64,000 nt of DNA from Lytechinus pictus (taxonomy: Eukaryota > Echinodermata > Echinoidea > Temnopleuroida > Toxopneustidae), in contig NC_087245.1 in assembly GCF_037042905.1 (NCBI RefSeq), positions 10,927,501 to 10,991,500 on the forward strand, written 5' to 3'. A program made the translations under genes and the position numbers. A model generated the notes under the pieces. The model had not been told where the DNA came from. It did not search any database and saw nothing but the letters and a program-made list of their open reading frames with translations. Positions 34,914 through 46,800 of this stretch are shown in pieces (position 1 is the stretch's first letter; every line of letters begins with the position of its first letter).

Positions 34914-36240
34914 GGATATGCGTAAGCCCGGTGCGTGAGCTGAAGAAAATTGAGAACTTCAGTGTTTGTGGTGTATGTATTTTCATCAGGAACTCAAACT
35001 GTCACAAAATTGTGCCCCTTGAAGATTTTGCCCCACAAAAGCCGTAAGTGTTCAGGCATGCCTGATTTATTAACTATAGGGGAAGTTCTTTTGACAATAA
35101 TTTATGGAAGACCAAAACACTGTATTTGGAAGAACGCGCGGCCCTCAAGAGCAAAAATAGGCCCTAAGCCCCTAAGACCAGACTGATGTATCTGCTGGAT
35201 GAAGTCATAATTCATGCAGCTGCATTTTGTAGCTTCTTCAGTTTCCCAATGTGAGAATCTGGTAAGTTGGAAAAGAAGCTCATAACCCAAATCGAGCCGG
35301 GAAAAATAAGTAAATGTACTCAAGTTTCTCTGTGAGGTATTTTCTTATGTTTATGTTTCGCAATTGATAAAGACCTGCAATTGCTTCTAATCTATTTGGA
35401 TATGGACATGTAAACCATCTTTTGATATGCTGATTATGCATGTTTCGTGAAATTAAACACATTTCAAAATATATCAACTTAATTATAAAGATCTCATGAA
35501 ATTCTGTTTCATTCTATTTATACTCAAATCAGCTGCTATACGCTGTATGCCGTTTAAAATTTTTATCTTAAAATTACCCATTGATATTTTATAAACGGGG
35601 ACTGAGGGGGCAGAAAGTTTTCTAAAATAGTACAAATAAGTTCTGCCCCCATATTTTGGACCCCCCCCCCCCCCGCTTGTTGTCCTGCGCTGCATATATG
35701 CATGCACGGTTATTATTAAATTGCGTTTCGCCGATACCGTAAAAATAATCATTAGTATTTTAGTAAGACTAAGACTCTAAGAGTAAGAGTAAGAGAAGCG
35801 AATTTGCGTCGATCATGATCTTGTGACAAAACGCGGTCTAATAATACTTTTCTGGTACCGGTATGTATTGAAAAAGATTATTGATATGCTTCTTATATAT
35901 CCTAAATGATATTGTAGGATCCTGTTTATTGTTTTTTATTCATTTAGAGATAAGTGGATTTGTCGTTAGTGCTTGAATCGCAATCAATGCCATAGCCACA
36001 GGCGGACACTAATGCATGCGATTCTTATGCACGTTTATCCAATGGGGATATCACGAATCCTTGTTGTAATATATCGAATTGCACAGGAGCCAAGTCGACG
36101 CATGGACTGGTAGAGTAAATTAGTTTTAACAGTAACACTTTCCCAATTGGCCAAGCCCAATTTTTGATTTGGAGACCTCAAGACTTTTATATCATAATCA
36201 TGTACAGTGAGTGAGTTAGTTATTTAGAACTTGACTAGAC
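34914..36240. other. Intergenic stretch, no gene seen
   Basis: AT-rich sequence with a poly-C tract near 35660-35674 and a GTAAGAGTAAGAG microsatellite-like spot near 35780. No frame with coding sense or matching splice sites was recognised. Confidence 0.45.
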
Positions 36241-36257
36241 TTAGAGTACAGCTGGCA

Positions 36258-36324
36258 GCCGTCTGTTTCGAGGAGTTTTTTAACATTTTTTTTTTTTTTA
36301 AATTTCTCCTCGTACACAGACGGC
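36258..36324. repeat. Two-part hairpin around a T-rich loop
   Basis: GCCGTCTGT (36258-36266) pairs with ACAGACGGC (36316-36324), and inside it CGAGGAG (36269-36275) pairs with CTCCTCG (36306-36312). The loop is T-rich. This may be the foldback end of a dispersed repeat. There is no evidence that it is transcribed. Confidence 0.6.
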
Positions 36325-36611
36325 TCGCTATCGTGCAGCCACCATTAGGGGACTTGCAATGCAAAATCCCCCCGTCGGGGCTCTTCAATTTTTGTCTTTA
36401 ATGAATAAAAATTTTGAAAATTAACGCGACCAAATTAAAATACAAATTAATATTCCATCTTGGCATTAATTGCCAAAAAACAGAGAAAAATCAAGTTAAA
36501 AGGAACAAAAACAGTGACTTACCTCGGCTGTCACGCAAATTCACTTCCCCGTTTTATCCGATCTTAAGTACATAAACATATGGCCATTGAGTCCCCTGTA
36601 CAGATCGCGCT

Positions 36612-36703
36612 AGAACTTCGGTCTCTGTATTTGGTGAGTGAAGCCAACGGAGTTCAGCTGAACAACCAACATAACAGAGACCGAAGCTTTTGGTCTAGAC
36701 TAG
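36612..36703 (+). repeat. Solo copy of the roughly 90-bp terminal hairpin of the 477-971 / 38211-38768 repeat
   Basis: CTTCGGTCTCTGT (36616-36628) pairs with ACAGAGACCGAAG (36674-36686), with the self-complementary GTTCAGCTGAAC in the loop. The same arrangement ends both longer copies. Confidence 0.75.
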
Positions 36704-37805
36704 ACTGAGAGTCGACTCTAGAGTAGGTATGTGACAAAAAAATAAAAATCATGGAATTAGTGATTTGAATTACATTGTAACCTAGTCCACGCACAAGAGA
36801 GACTGCACGAAGCCGTAAAAACACTAAAAACAACTGTAAAAAATGCCAATTTCTTTGTTTCTTGAACCTTCCTGTAATCCCGTATCCAAAATTCATGCTA
36901 AGACATCGAATGCTAGACAAATTCTGAAAGTGATTGTGAGTTTGTGATGCAAGAAATGTGAATGTTTCTTCCTCCTACGCCGGGGAAGACACGGATCATT
37001 ATTTGATAAGATGTACTAGTGGTACCGTATCGTAGTTTGCAATGTACAAGAACGGCAGTGCTGTGTGTGTGTACACTGTGACTGTGAGGTGAGTGAGTGA
37101 CTGAGTGTGTAAGTGGCCAATATTGTCGGGACCTTTCTTTCTTGCTATCATTTGTAGATGCATTGATCAAGAAAAGCAGATTTCCGCATACCGGTAATCT
37201 CTTTGGATACTTTGAAAGCTTTAACTTAGTTTTTATTTCTTCGTACCTCAAATATAATGTGAGAAGGATTTTTTTTTTTAGTCTAAAGTTGGGGGTGCGG
37301 TTAATCCACGGGTGCGGTTTATAGTCCGTTATTACGGTAACCTGCCCAAGTAAGAAATTGAGATTCAAATGTTAAATTTATTCTTCCTTTTTTGTTTTTT
37401 GGACTTGTTAATATAAAATTTCTTTTAATTTTACAAAATGAAATTGAAATTTGTATCAACATTTTTTTTTTGGTGTGATATAAAGATAGTACAAGGGGTA
37501 CCTCGAGCGAAGTTCGTGCAGGCTCCACTCCACTTCACTACCGCTACACTACGCTCCACCTACCCGAACTTCGTGACCGTGAACTCGTTCAGATACTCCG
37601 AGAGGCAAGGGTGGGATAAAAAAGTTATTTAATGTAAAAATTATAGAACAAAAATATAACGAAAAAGAAAAATAGCTTAATTTCTTACCCTACACCCTTA
37701 TTTCACTCCGTGTCCATCCTCCGGTTATCCTCAAAATTGGTGATTTTGGGCCAGTATCTAATTCCTCACACGTATTATTCACGGCCGATTTCAAACATCG
37801 CATGT

Positions 37806-37996
37806 GATTGGTCGCAGGTCAAGCAGCATGAATATTTATATTATATTGGATGGCTCAGAAAATACCAGAAATATTCTAAGAGTTTGGGAAAATATTCCAC
37901 GAATCAGTGGAGTATTTTGCCAAACTCTTAGAATATTTCTGGTATTTTCTGAGCCATCCAATATAAATATTCATGCTGTTTGACCTGCGACCAATC
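37806..37996. repeat. 191-bp near-perfect palindrome inside the left arm of the MULE-like element
   Basis: GATTGGTCGCAGGTCAAGCA at the left is mirrored by TTTGACCTGCGACCAATC at the right, and the arms of about 90 bp meet at CCACGAATCAGTGG near 37901. The right terminal repeat of the host element lacks it, going straight from GATTGGT to CCAGGGATGCC, so this is a later insertion or a template-switch product. Confidence 0.9.
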
Positions 37997-38210
37997 CAGG
38001 GATGCCACTTTTTCGTCTTTATACGGAATTCCGGCTTTTTCCCTGCTATCTGTCTTATTTCTGTGTTTCTGACTTTTCTTGTTTTCTGTGTATTAAAAAA
38101 CGGAAAGTCCCCCTTTTTCTCCCTCTCTCTCATGCATGTCGATCGACCGCGTGAGAGATATTTGCTATTATTATAAACGCGCGCACTACCCACTACGTTC
38201 ATTGAGCTAT

Positions 38211-38768
38211 CCTTTTATCGAGGCTTTCCGATTAGAATAAATCCTGGCCAATCAATGCGAGCGACAAGTTCCGAACGCATGCACATAGACAAGCGCAAAG
38301 CAGCGGCACGAATCGCGGTATAATAGCGACTGGTAAATACGTCTGTAAAGATGATGACGTCATCCAAGATGGCAACTTACGATGACCAATTAAGGAATCG
38401 TGGATGACTAAGTTTTTATCATCATTTGAAAGGAATTAGCGGTAACTGCGGTCTAAGGTACGATGTTTCTGAATTTTATATATTTTCTCGTAAGTTTGGA
38501 TGTAATCATTTTTTTATAATGTGACATTTTATGTACCAAAAACGTTCCGAAAATCGGGTTTCCGCCGAATGTTATATCTAACGTTACTGCTGCATGCTGA
38601 TACGTAACCCAGGGAGCTCCGGCCCGGAAAGCGGGCCGGAGCTCCCTGGGTTAGCTGATACATTGTCTTTATGTACGGGCCAACAACTCTTCAGTCTATG
38701 TATTGGTGAGTGGAGCCAACGCGGTTCAGCTGAACAACCAAACTACAGAGACTGAAGCTTTTGGTCTA
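38211..38768 (+). repeat. Dispersed repeat, second copy (see 477-971), carrying a hairpin insertion
   Basis: Matches the reverse complement of 477-971, with shared blocks GGCTTTCCGATTA, CCAATCAATGCGAGCGACAA, GGAATTAGCGGTAACTGCGG and CTTCAGTCTATGTATTGGTG. It forms most of the core of the MULE-like element. Confidence 0.85.
38604..38653. mobile_element. 50-bp hairpin insertion with 8-bp target duplication
   Basis: A perfect 22-bp stem (TAACCCAGGGAGCTCCGGCC and onward) closes on the loop GAAAG (38605-38653). GCTGATAC occurs immediately before it (38596-38603) and directly after it (38654-38661). The other copy of the surrounding repeat (477-971) has a single GCTAATAC at this place and no hairpin, which gives an empty-site comparison. 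A decayed relative lies at about 39473-39516. Confidence 0.85.
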
Positions 38769-39472
38769 GCGTTCTATGAGAAACACACAACAACTAACTA
38801 CTGTCAGTTTTTCAAACCTAATTGACTTCAAAGTCATCGATCACAACAAGATACAAGAAGCCACTTGGTCCTCCCCCCCCTCCCCTAAATTTGAGGTGGG
38901 GGCGGACCCCCCCCCTATTTATTTATTTATTTTTTTTGCTTGTCCAATTTTTTACCTGTGTCCATCCCCAAATTTAAGGTGGACCCCCTAAATTTTTTTC
39001 TTTCTTGGACACTGTCCCGGCCCGCGATAAGTTTCAGTATTTTTGGAGGACACCTAGTGGCATCCCTGGACCAATCGCATGCGATGTTTTGAAATCGGCC
39101 GTGAATAATATGTGTGAGGAATTAGATACTGGCCCAAAATCACCAATTTTGAGGATAACCAGAGGATGGACATGGAGTGAAATAAGGGTGTAGAGTAAGA
39201 AATTAAGCTATTTTTCTTTCTCGTGATATTTTTTTTCTATAATTTTTACAATAAATAACTTTTTTATCCCACCTTTTCTCTTGGAGTATCCGAAGGAGTT
39301 CACGGTCTCGAAGTTCGGGTAGGTGGAGCGTAGTGTAGCGGTAGTAGTAGTGAAGTGGAGTGGAGCCTGCACGAATTTCGCTCGAGGTATACAAGGGGTA
39401 GACTGATAAATCCGTTCTTTTTTAGAAGTTTGTTAACATTTTAAAATTTTGTTTTCAGTCCTCATCCTACAC

Positions 39473-39516
39473 AGTAACCCAGGTAGCTCCGGCCCACTTA
39501 GAGGGCCGGGTGCCCA
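39473..39516. repeat. Imperfect relative of the 38604-38653 hairpin
   Basis: Begins AGTAACCCAGGTAGCTCCGG and returns through GGGCCGGGTGCCCAGG. The left half matches the perfect hairpin with one change; the right half is more diverged. Confidence 0.55.
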
Positions 39517-39864
39517 GGACTCGTTCGTGTAATACAAGGCGGACATATGCTCTCCAAAATGGGGAAGAATGGGGTCGAAATAGCACTCAAAATAAAAGGG
39601 GAAAATATAAATTATGCACTTACCTTGATTATATGGATGAAGGTCTATCGTAAGACACAGAATCCTGACGTCGAGGCACAAACTGGACCCTTAAAAAAGG
39701 AAAATTTCTGTCTCGCTCGTTCTCCTGTCAAAATTGAAAACAAAATGACCTTCATCCATATAAATTGAGGTAAGTACATACTTTTATTTTGAGTGCTATT
39801 TCGACCCCATTCTACCCCATTTTGGAGAGCATATGTCCGTCTTGTATTACACGGACGAGTGAAA
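39517..39864. mobile_element. 348-bp foldback element with possible 7-bp duplication
   Basis: ACTCGTTCGTGTAATACAAG at the left is mirrored by CTTGTATTACACGGACGAGT at the right. The arms, about 120 bp each, stay nearly identical through CATATGCTCTCCAAAATGGG and ATGGATGAAGGTC. GTGCCCA precedes (39510-39516) and follows (39865-39871) the element. The unpaired centre is about 90 bp. Confidence 0.75.
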
Positions 39865-40168
39865 GTGCCCATATACAGTACATGTATGGCCAACATGCAT
39901 AGTTTTAAACTTGGATGGTAAATTATTGTGTGGTCAAATGCTTTTTGACATAGATCTAGACTTTAGATTGGAGCTTTCCATCTACCGTTACTGGCATGTG
40001 CAACTCTTGTGGACAGGTGTTACATGGGGTGGATATTGTGTTTCCATGCTATAGTATTCAAATACGATGTTCATCGCTAGCTGTTCATTTAATAATAACC
40101 TTTGCATAATCCTTGTTCACGTTCCCTTGAATAAACAAATTTGAATGTGCATTAAGACTTTAAAAGTC

Positions 40169-40750
40169 TTAAAGGGATGGTCCGGGCTGAAAGTATGTAT
40201 AGTTTAATAAATAGAGTAGAATTCACTGAGCAAAATGCCAAAAATTTCATCACAATCGGATAACAAACAACAAAGTTATTGAATTTTAAAGTTAAGCAAT
40301 ATTTTGTGAAAACAGTTGTCATGAATATTCATTAGGTGGGCTGATGATGTCACATCCCCACTTGTTCTTTTGTATTTTATTATATGAAATTAGGTTTATT
40401 TAAATTTTTTTCCTCCAAGAACTAGAAAAATTGGATTGACAACTGCATTAGATATTTATTGCTGCAACTCATTTCATTATAAGGGAGACATATTATTCAC
40501 ACAAGTATAAATAATGAAAAAAATATGATTTTATGTAATAACATAAGAAAACAGAAAGTGGGGATGTGACATCGTCAGCCCACCTAATGAATATTCATGA
40601 CAACTGTTTTCACAAAATATTGCTAAACTTTCAACTTCAATAACTTTATTATTTGTTATCCGATTTTGATGAAATTTTCAGCATTTTGCTCAGTGAATTC
40701 AACTCTATGTATTAAGATATAAATATTTTCAGCCCGGACCATCCCTTTAA
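40169..40750. mobile_element. MITE with TTAAAGGGATGGTCCGGGCT ends, 100 bp upstream of the RNGTT start codon
   Basis: The left terminus TTAAAGGGATGGTCCGGGCT is mirrored by AGCCCGGACCATCCCTTTAA at the right, and the arms continue inward through ATCGGATAAC, CATGAATATTCATTAGGTGG and a GATGTGACATC block for over 150 bp. TTAA sits at both ends. A decayed member of the same family is at about 57575-58110. Its closeness to exon 1 means it lies in the RNGTT promoter, 5' UTR or first intron. Confidence 0.9.
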
Positions 40751-40848
40751 TAACTTGGAAATAATACATGCGAACCTTATCTTTTTTTTTATTCGTTACA
40801 AGAATTTTGTGACAACTTGTGTGAAAGACTGGCAAGAGTGACTTCAGA

Positions 40849-43800
40849 ATGGCTGTACCAGAGCGTTGGTTGAACTGTCCTCGCAAGGGAACCTTGATTG
40901 CAGGTAATCTACAAATGTACACGTCATCACCATGCTCCAAAATCTAAGATCACTTGTTGGTAAAGGGTCTTAATTTTGTTTTTTTAGTTTGTAGGCAAAT
41001 TGAGAAGTCATTGGGTAAAGCAGGCCTATCTTGAAAAAGGGAGGAAGTGGAGTCATCCACCCACCTTATGTTTGTTACAAGAATCAGTTATATTTTTTGT
41101 GCCAATGTTATTTCCTTTAGGCCTATCTTAAATATCATGCAATGAGAAATCAATCATTCATTGCATGGATCGATTTGTAACCATGCCTGAAGGGTGTTAC
41201 ACATGTACATGTAAGTGGCACTGGCATGTCTAGGAAGCAATAGGCTAACTAGGTAAACAAACAAGATTGGAAGGGGGTGGTAGCAATCATGAGATTTGTT
41301 AAGAAGAGTCTAGGACCTAGGTTGATGAGAACGGCAACTATCCAAAGTAGATGACAATCCATGTTTTGTCAAATTGATGCTGTCCAAAATTTAATTGGCT
41401 TTAATAGCCCTGAGGGCTTGCATGATGAACGGATTATATTATTCAAATACTAGTAAATGAGCCTTGCATATTTTTTCCATTTCCCTCTGATCTTTCACGT
41501 GAGATAAAAAGTCATTCCTGTTAATTCAGATCTGTCTTCACTGCATAGCAAAGAAGAAGTTTACCCTACATCAGTGAGAGTGACCGAATAGCTGCAGCTA
41601 CATCAAAATCTCAAGTTCTTAAGTTCTTGCAGAGCTGTCAACTATTAAAGAAAAGTCATAATTATTAGGATTTTCATGTCAAATTATGCCAATATACTTT
41701 TGACCCTAATTATTACTCGTTTTAGGGCAAATAATATGTTAACATTTAATACTATAAGGTAATATATAGGGCAGTGGTGAACTCGTCTGAAGGTGGCCAA
41801 TAATTCTCATTATTTGCATGATCGAGTATCTTTGTTTACATTCCTCAGAATGCTATCATCACATGTTTAAATACTGACTCAATCTTGTGGGTTTTTTCAC
41901 TTGGATTTATCATAGATTTACGCAAAAAAGAGAATACCAGAGATGATTCTGAATCTTGAATCTTAGCCTAAAAAGAAAGAGGATTCATTTCTTAAAGAAT
42001 ATGTTCCTTATATTACCTCTTCAAAAAGTTAATACCGCGTAGCACATATGAAATTATGACTTTTGAGCTTCTGGATTACTACTTTTTACTTTTAAAGGTT
42101 GGCAGCTCTGTTCTTGAAATATAAAAAAAAAATTGAAATTTAAGTGGTTTTTGCAAAGCTTTGAATGATGCACATGTAGATGAAGCCGCCATGAGTTGGA
42201 CTTGACCATGTAGAGTCATTTGGGCATAAAAATTCTGATGTGGAACCAAGTATGCCACCGAAAATAGGTGTTACAGACTCAGTCCGTGGACAAACTTACT
42301 CGTGGATGGATTTTCTTTGAATTTGGTAGTTTAAGAATAAGACCCAACTCAAATATAACTCTTGAAATTTTTTTATGGTACAATGAAACATGAAAGGAGA
42401 TGCAGTCCTATAAATGAACAATGGCAATGGAGAATATATTAAGATACTACCTAATATATTCTTTTTTTTTTTCAAACAGGAAAGTTTCTTCCCTTCAAGA
42501 CTCCACTTGGTCCAACATACAATGACAACATCCCAGAAGAGAACCGCTTTGATGTGTCAATGCTGTTTGCCTACATGACATCTAGGCAGGTCAAACTTGG
42601 ACTAGTCATTGATCTGACCAATACACATCGATTCTATGACAAGGAAGAAATTGAAGGGAATGAAGCAAGACACTTCAAGCTGCAGTGCAAGGGGTCAGTC
42701 TATTATATGTATTTACCTCACATTTCATTTAATTTTTTTGGCAACTTTTGTCACATTTGTGATTTATTAGTTATTCATTTCTTGATTTAATAGTTGTGTT
42801 AATTATATATTTTGGGAGTGGGATAGAAGAATAGTTATGATATACATGTTAGATTGTAATTTGAATTGAGGAACCATGACCCCCATAAATCCATGTGTGC
42901 CCATGGTTTAAAACATAAATATTATGTACAAAGATTCAATCCATCATTCTGAAGAATAAATGTTATATCAGCACAGATGAACAGATTGCCTAGACTTTTG
43001 GCCTGTTGTATTAAAAGTGTAATTGATGATCTCCCCCAAATTAAAATACAGTTCTCATTGTAGGCTAATGATTGGCTAATACAGACATGTGTTTTCTATT
43101 TAAATGCATTTTTTTGTGTAACTGGTCCTATGCCAATGGTTAAAACTCATCATTTGTGACTATAGGTAGGTCTGTTCCATAACCCAAGATCTAGGTTTTA
43201 AAAAATTTACTCTTTTTCCCCCACAGGCGTGGTGAATGCCCATCCCGAGAACAGACATCTCTTTTCATCCAGATCTGTGGTACATTCGTAGGCAAGAATC
43301 CTGATCAGATCATAGGTGTTCATTGTACTCATGGATTTAACAGGACTGGTTTCCTTATTTGTGCCTACCTGGTAGAAAACTTGGACTGGAGGTAGGTTCA
43401 GCCAGTGAAACTTACACACACCTCATTTTCCTTTTTTCTGAATTTTTTTATTGTTAGATTTGTTTTTTTCAGGGATGCCTCATCAGTTATATTAACTGTA
43501 TCTCTGGGATGGAATAGATGAATTTGAATGAGGTTGATGATGATGATCATGTCTTTATCTGGGGTTTGTGTACAGGGAGGAGTGTGAAAACAGGCATAGG
43601 CAGATGCTCAAGTTCATTTAGTGGGTGTTCCAAGGGGATTTAAGGATCAAAATGTATACAACTGTGTATATGAAGGGAGGATGAAGCCATGAATGTTGGA
43701 TTTCCTCTTGCCATGATCTATCACAAAGGTATCATAGTCACCTTTGGAGCCTATTATTAACACTTTTGTCCAACAAGTTGTCAGATCTAACAACTTTCCT

Positions 43801-46800
43801 AACTTATGATTTGCGTAGTGTGTCTGATTGTTGCTATGGTCACTTTGATCACTTTCAGTACCATTAAAAGTGGCAACACATAATATTGGTGTGCCCAAAT
43901 ATAATTTTTCGTTAAAAGATAATTCATGGAAACGGTCATTAACTTTTTTTTTGCTTATCAGTGTGGATGCAGCAGTAAGTTTGTTTGCTCAGGGCAGGCC
44001 TCCAGGAATTTACAAAGGAGACTATATCCAAGAACTTTTTCATCGCTATGGTGATGTGTCAGAAGCCCCTCCCCCTCCTGACCTACCCGACTGGTGTGTT
44101 GGTGAGTTCAACATTATCACAGTTTACTGGTGGGCATTTTTAATATAGCATTTAGGATTCAGGTAATAGTATAACAAAATAAATTATCATAGGAAATGAA
44201 ATGAAGTGAAATGGAGAAAAATGGGTTCAGACATAAAAAATTGCCCTTATCTGTACTGTGCCCCCACATCCATTTGATTGATGAAGGCAATTCAAGAGTA
44301 TTTAGCAGGATAGCAACAGTTCATTTTGATTTTAAATTTGAAACAATATTGAGCTAGTGATGATGTACATGTACATAACTGAATTGCTATTGACATCTTC
44401 ACTGTTCCAGAGAACTTATCTCGTTTACATATTCAGTTGAAGTGTGAGTGGGTGTGTGTGCATGTGTGGTTATTTCACAGAAGTGTGCCAGTGTAATATG
44501 ATTATCAATAACTGATGAAACTAAATTTCCAAAATACAAAACTGCGTCAGTTTATGACTCATCTTGTATTGCTGTATTACAGGTGTATGCTACAATGGTG
44601 CATGCCACAACTGCTGTTGATAGTTTTATTCAATGTTATCTGAATTACAGAAAATGCTGGTAAAACCCAAAATGTGTTACATTGGCTATTCAGAAAAAAA
44701 ATAGTCTCCTATTTGTTGATACAATCGCTGAACAAAAAAGTGTAAACATTCACCCAATATTCACTAATTTTTTTTTTACATTGTAGGAGCTGATGACAGG
44801 GATGATGATGAAATAGAAGGTTCTTCAAAGAAACAGGGAGGAGGAGGCAAAAGTAAAAGCCAACATGATAAACAGGTTAGTTACAAAAACAATAGCTTTT
44901 CCCCCTTGAGGAGTCTAAAATTACGTGTCATTTGATAATTTTCACAATAGCATATCAAAATTATCTTGACTTATTATGTTCGAAGTGCCATGGAGCCTAA
45001 ACCCTAATAAGACTGGGGTGGGCTGATTCAAGCCCCCCCCTCAACATTTTTCGCAATAAATCTGTAATGCAATTTGTCAAATTCTCGGGTTGTTCCAAAT
45101 TTTGAAACTGTTACACACTGTTTGGCCCAATTTTAGGACACAATTGAGCTTTAAGGTATAAATTTATTATGTCATGTGTGTAATATCCATGTTTTATGAT
45201 CAAATAAAATAGGAAATTTTCACAATTATCTGTTTTCAACACAAACCACTTCCCATGAAACTGGCGGCATCATAGGTCACCACCAAAGGCTACAGTGCTC
45301 CTGTGTATTCCTTTAGAAATTGGAAGATGCATGAATTAATCCATTAGGAGTTCATTGTCAATCCATTCTTGAAAACATGCAAATATCCATATTCTTCTCT
45401 TGTTACACTACCTTGTATTGTCACTTAAATATTTATAAAGCATGCTTTAGGTCTGTGACTCACCAAGCAGTAAAACTAAATTGTTTTAGAAACAGAAAAT
45501 AATGAAATGTTTTGAGTTTGATTCTTTTATTTTGTCTTTAAAAAATTAGTTCATGGAAGGTGTCGAGGGAGTTCGAGTTGTCACAGATTTCCAGAAAGCC
45601 AACCATCTGAGAAGAAAAGTGGAAAAAATGGTTGGATGGAGAAGGTGAGATTCCTGATGCTCCTTTTCAGTTACATGTGATTAAAAATCCATATTTGGGA
45701 TGAGATTATACACATTTCTACATACATTGCTATGAAAGAAGGTATTCCTGTAATTAATGATAATAAATGATAATGGTGGCTTCTTATATAGCACATAGGT
45801 CCACCTTTCGGTGCTCATGTCGCCACAAGCAATAATAGAAAACAAAAAAGAATAGAATTTTGAATTCTCCTGAATAATAATAACAGTTAATAACATTATT
45901 AACTGTTAATGGGAGAACAAATAAGTTTTCAGTTGGGACTTGAATTTTTCTGTTGATGAAATTTGGCGTAAAAGCCGCGTAATGCAATTGATTCTATAGC
46001 TTTGGTCCTATTACAGAGAATGCATGGTCCCTCCATTTGTGTTTGTGAAAAGCTATTGTTTAGCCACTTGGAGTATGCATTTTTTTTTTCAAGATTTGAT
46101 TGAAAAAATTGGCTTATTATGTCTACACTGTTTGACACCAAATGTGCATGCTGGTCAGCTCTGATGGCATATGGCTGTGCAGAGCTTGGCTATGATGATA
46201 CACCATCTCATATCCGTCAGTGATGGATAGCCAAAATGAAATGATCTCAAGCGCTCATTATAAGTTCATTCCCTCTAATTATTATCACAATTTCAATCTA
46301 CATGTAGTGATCATGAATTCATGAATAATATCAGAGCTTTTATTATGATCATCCTGAAATATTTGTGTGATTATTTCAAAGTATGTTGCAGAGCTGTGTA
46401 GGTGGCACCTCTAACGTACAGCACAGTATTATATGTCTTTGCATTTACATTGATGGGAGAAAATGGGAAGTTGTAAAATGGAAATTTACTGATCTAAGTG
46501 ACTAGCACATGTTGCAGGCTAATCAGACACATGCCTTCAATATTCTTTTTGCTGCCTGCGGGTGACATGAGCATTGATTATTTATGTCATACTTTTACAT
46601 AAGCCTAAAATGATATTTGGTTTCACAGACAGGAGTTCCCAGGTAGTCAGCCTGTTTCTATGGATAGAAACAATGTCAATTTCCTCAAGAAGAATTACTA
46701 TTGGGTCAGCTGGAAAGCAGATGGAATCAGGTAGATAAATTCCTTTGTTCTCACCAGTGCACACCTGTTTTGTTTTCATTTTGCACCACTATGTATTTTG

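Larger units (their letters stand above)
37499..39389. mobile_element. Mutator-like (MULE) non-autonomous element, long inverted repeats, 9-bp target duplication
   Basis: TACAAGGGG occurs at 37490-37498 and again at 39390-39398. Between them, TACCTCGAGCGAA at the left is mirrored by TTTCGCTCGAGGTA at the right, and the inverted match continues for roughly 0.3 kb (left to about 37810 and again 37997-38007; right from about 39046). Blocks in both arms include GTGCAGGCTCCACTCC, AACTTCG and GTATCTAATTCCTCACAC. Long inverted repeats with a 9-bp duplication are the Mutator hallmark. The core holds a copy of the 477-971 repeat, a hairpin insertion and CG-rich pieces, but no transposase. Confidence 0.85.

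Noticed and set aside
36520-36590. Minus-strand 5' UTR exon of a gene (GACAGCCGAG followed by GTAAGT)
   Set aside because: The donor-like site is good, but no downstream partner exon fits except distant MAIP1, and the surroundings are dispersed repeat.
37806-37996. microRNA precursor
   Set aside because: The arms are too long and too perfect, and they lie in a mobile-element context; this fits a foldback insertion better than a pre-miRNA.
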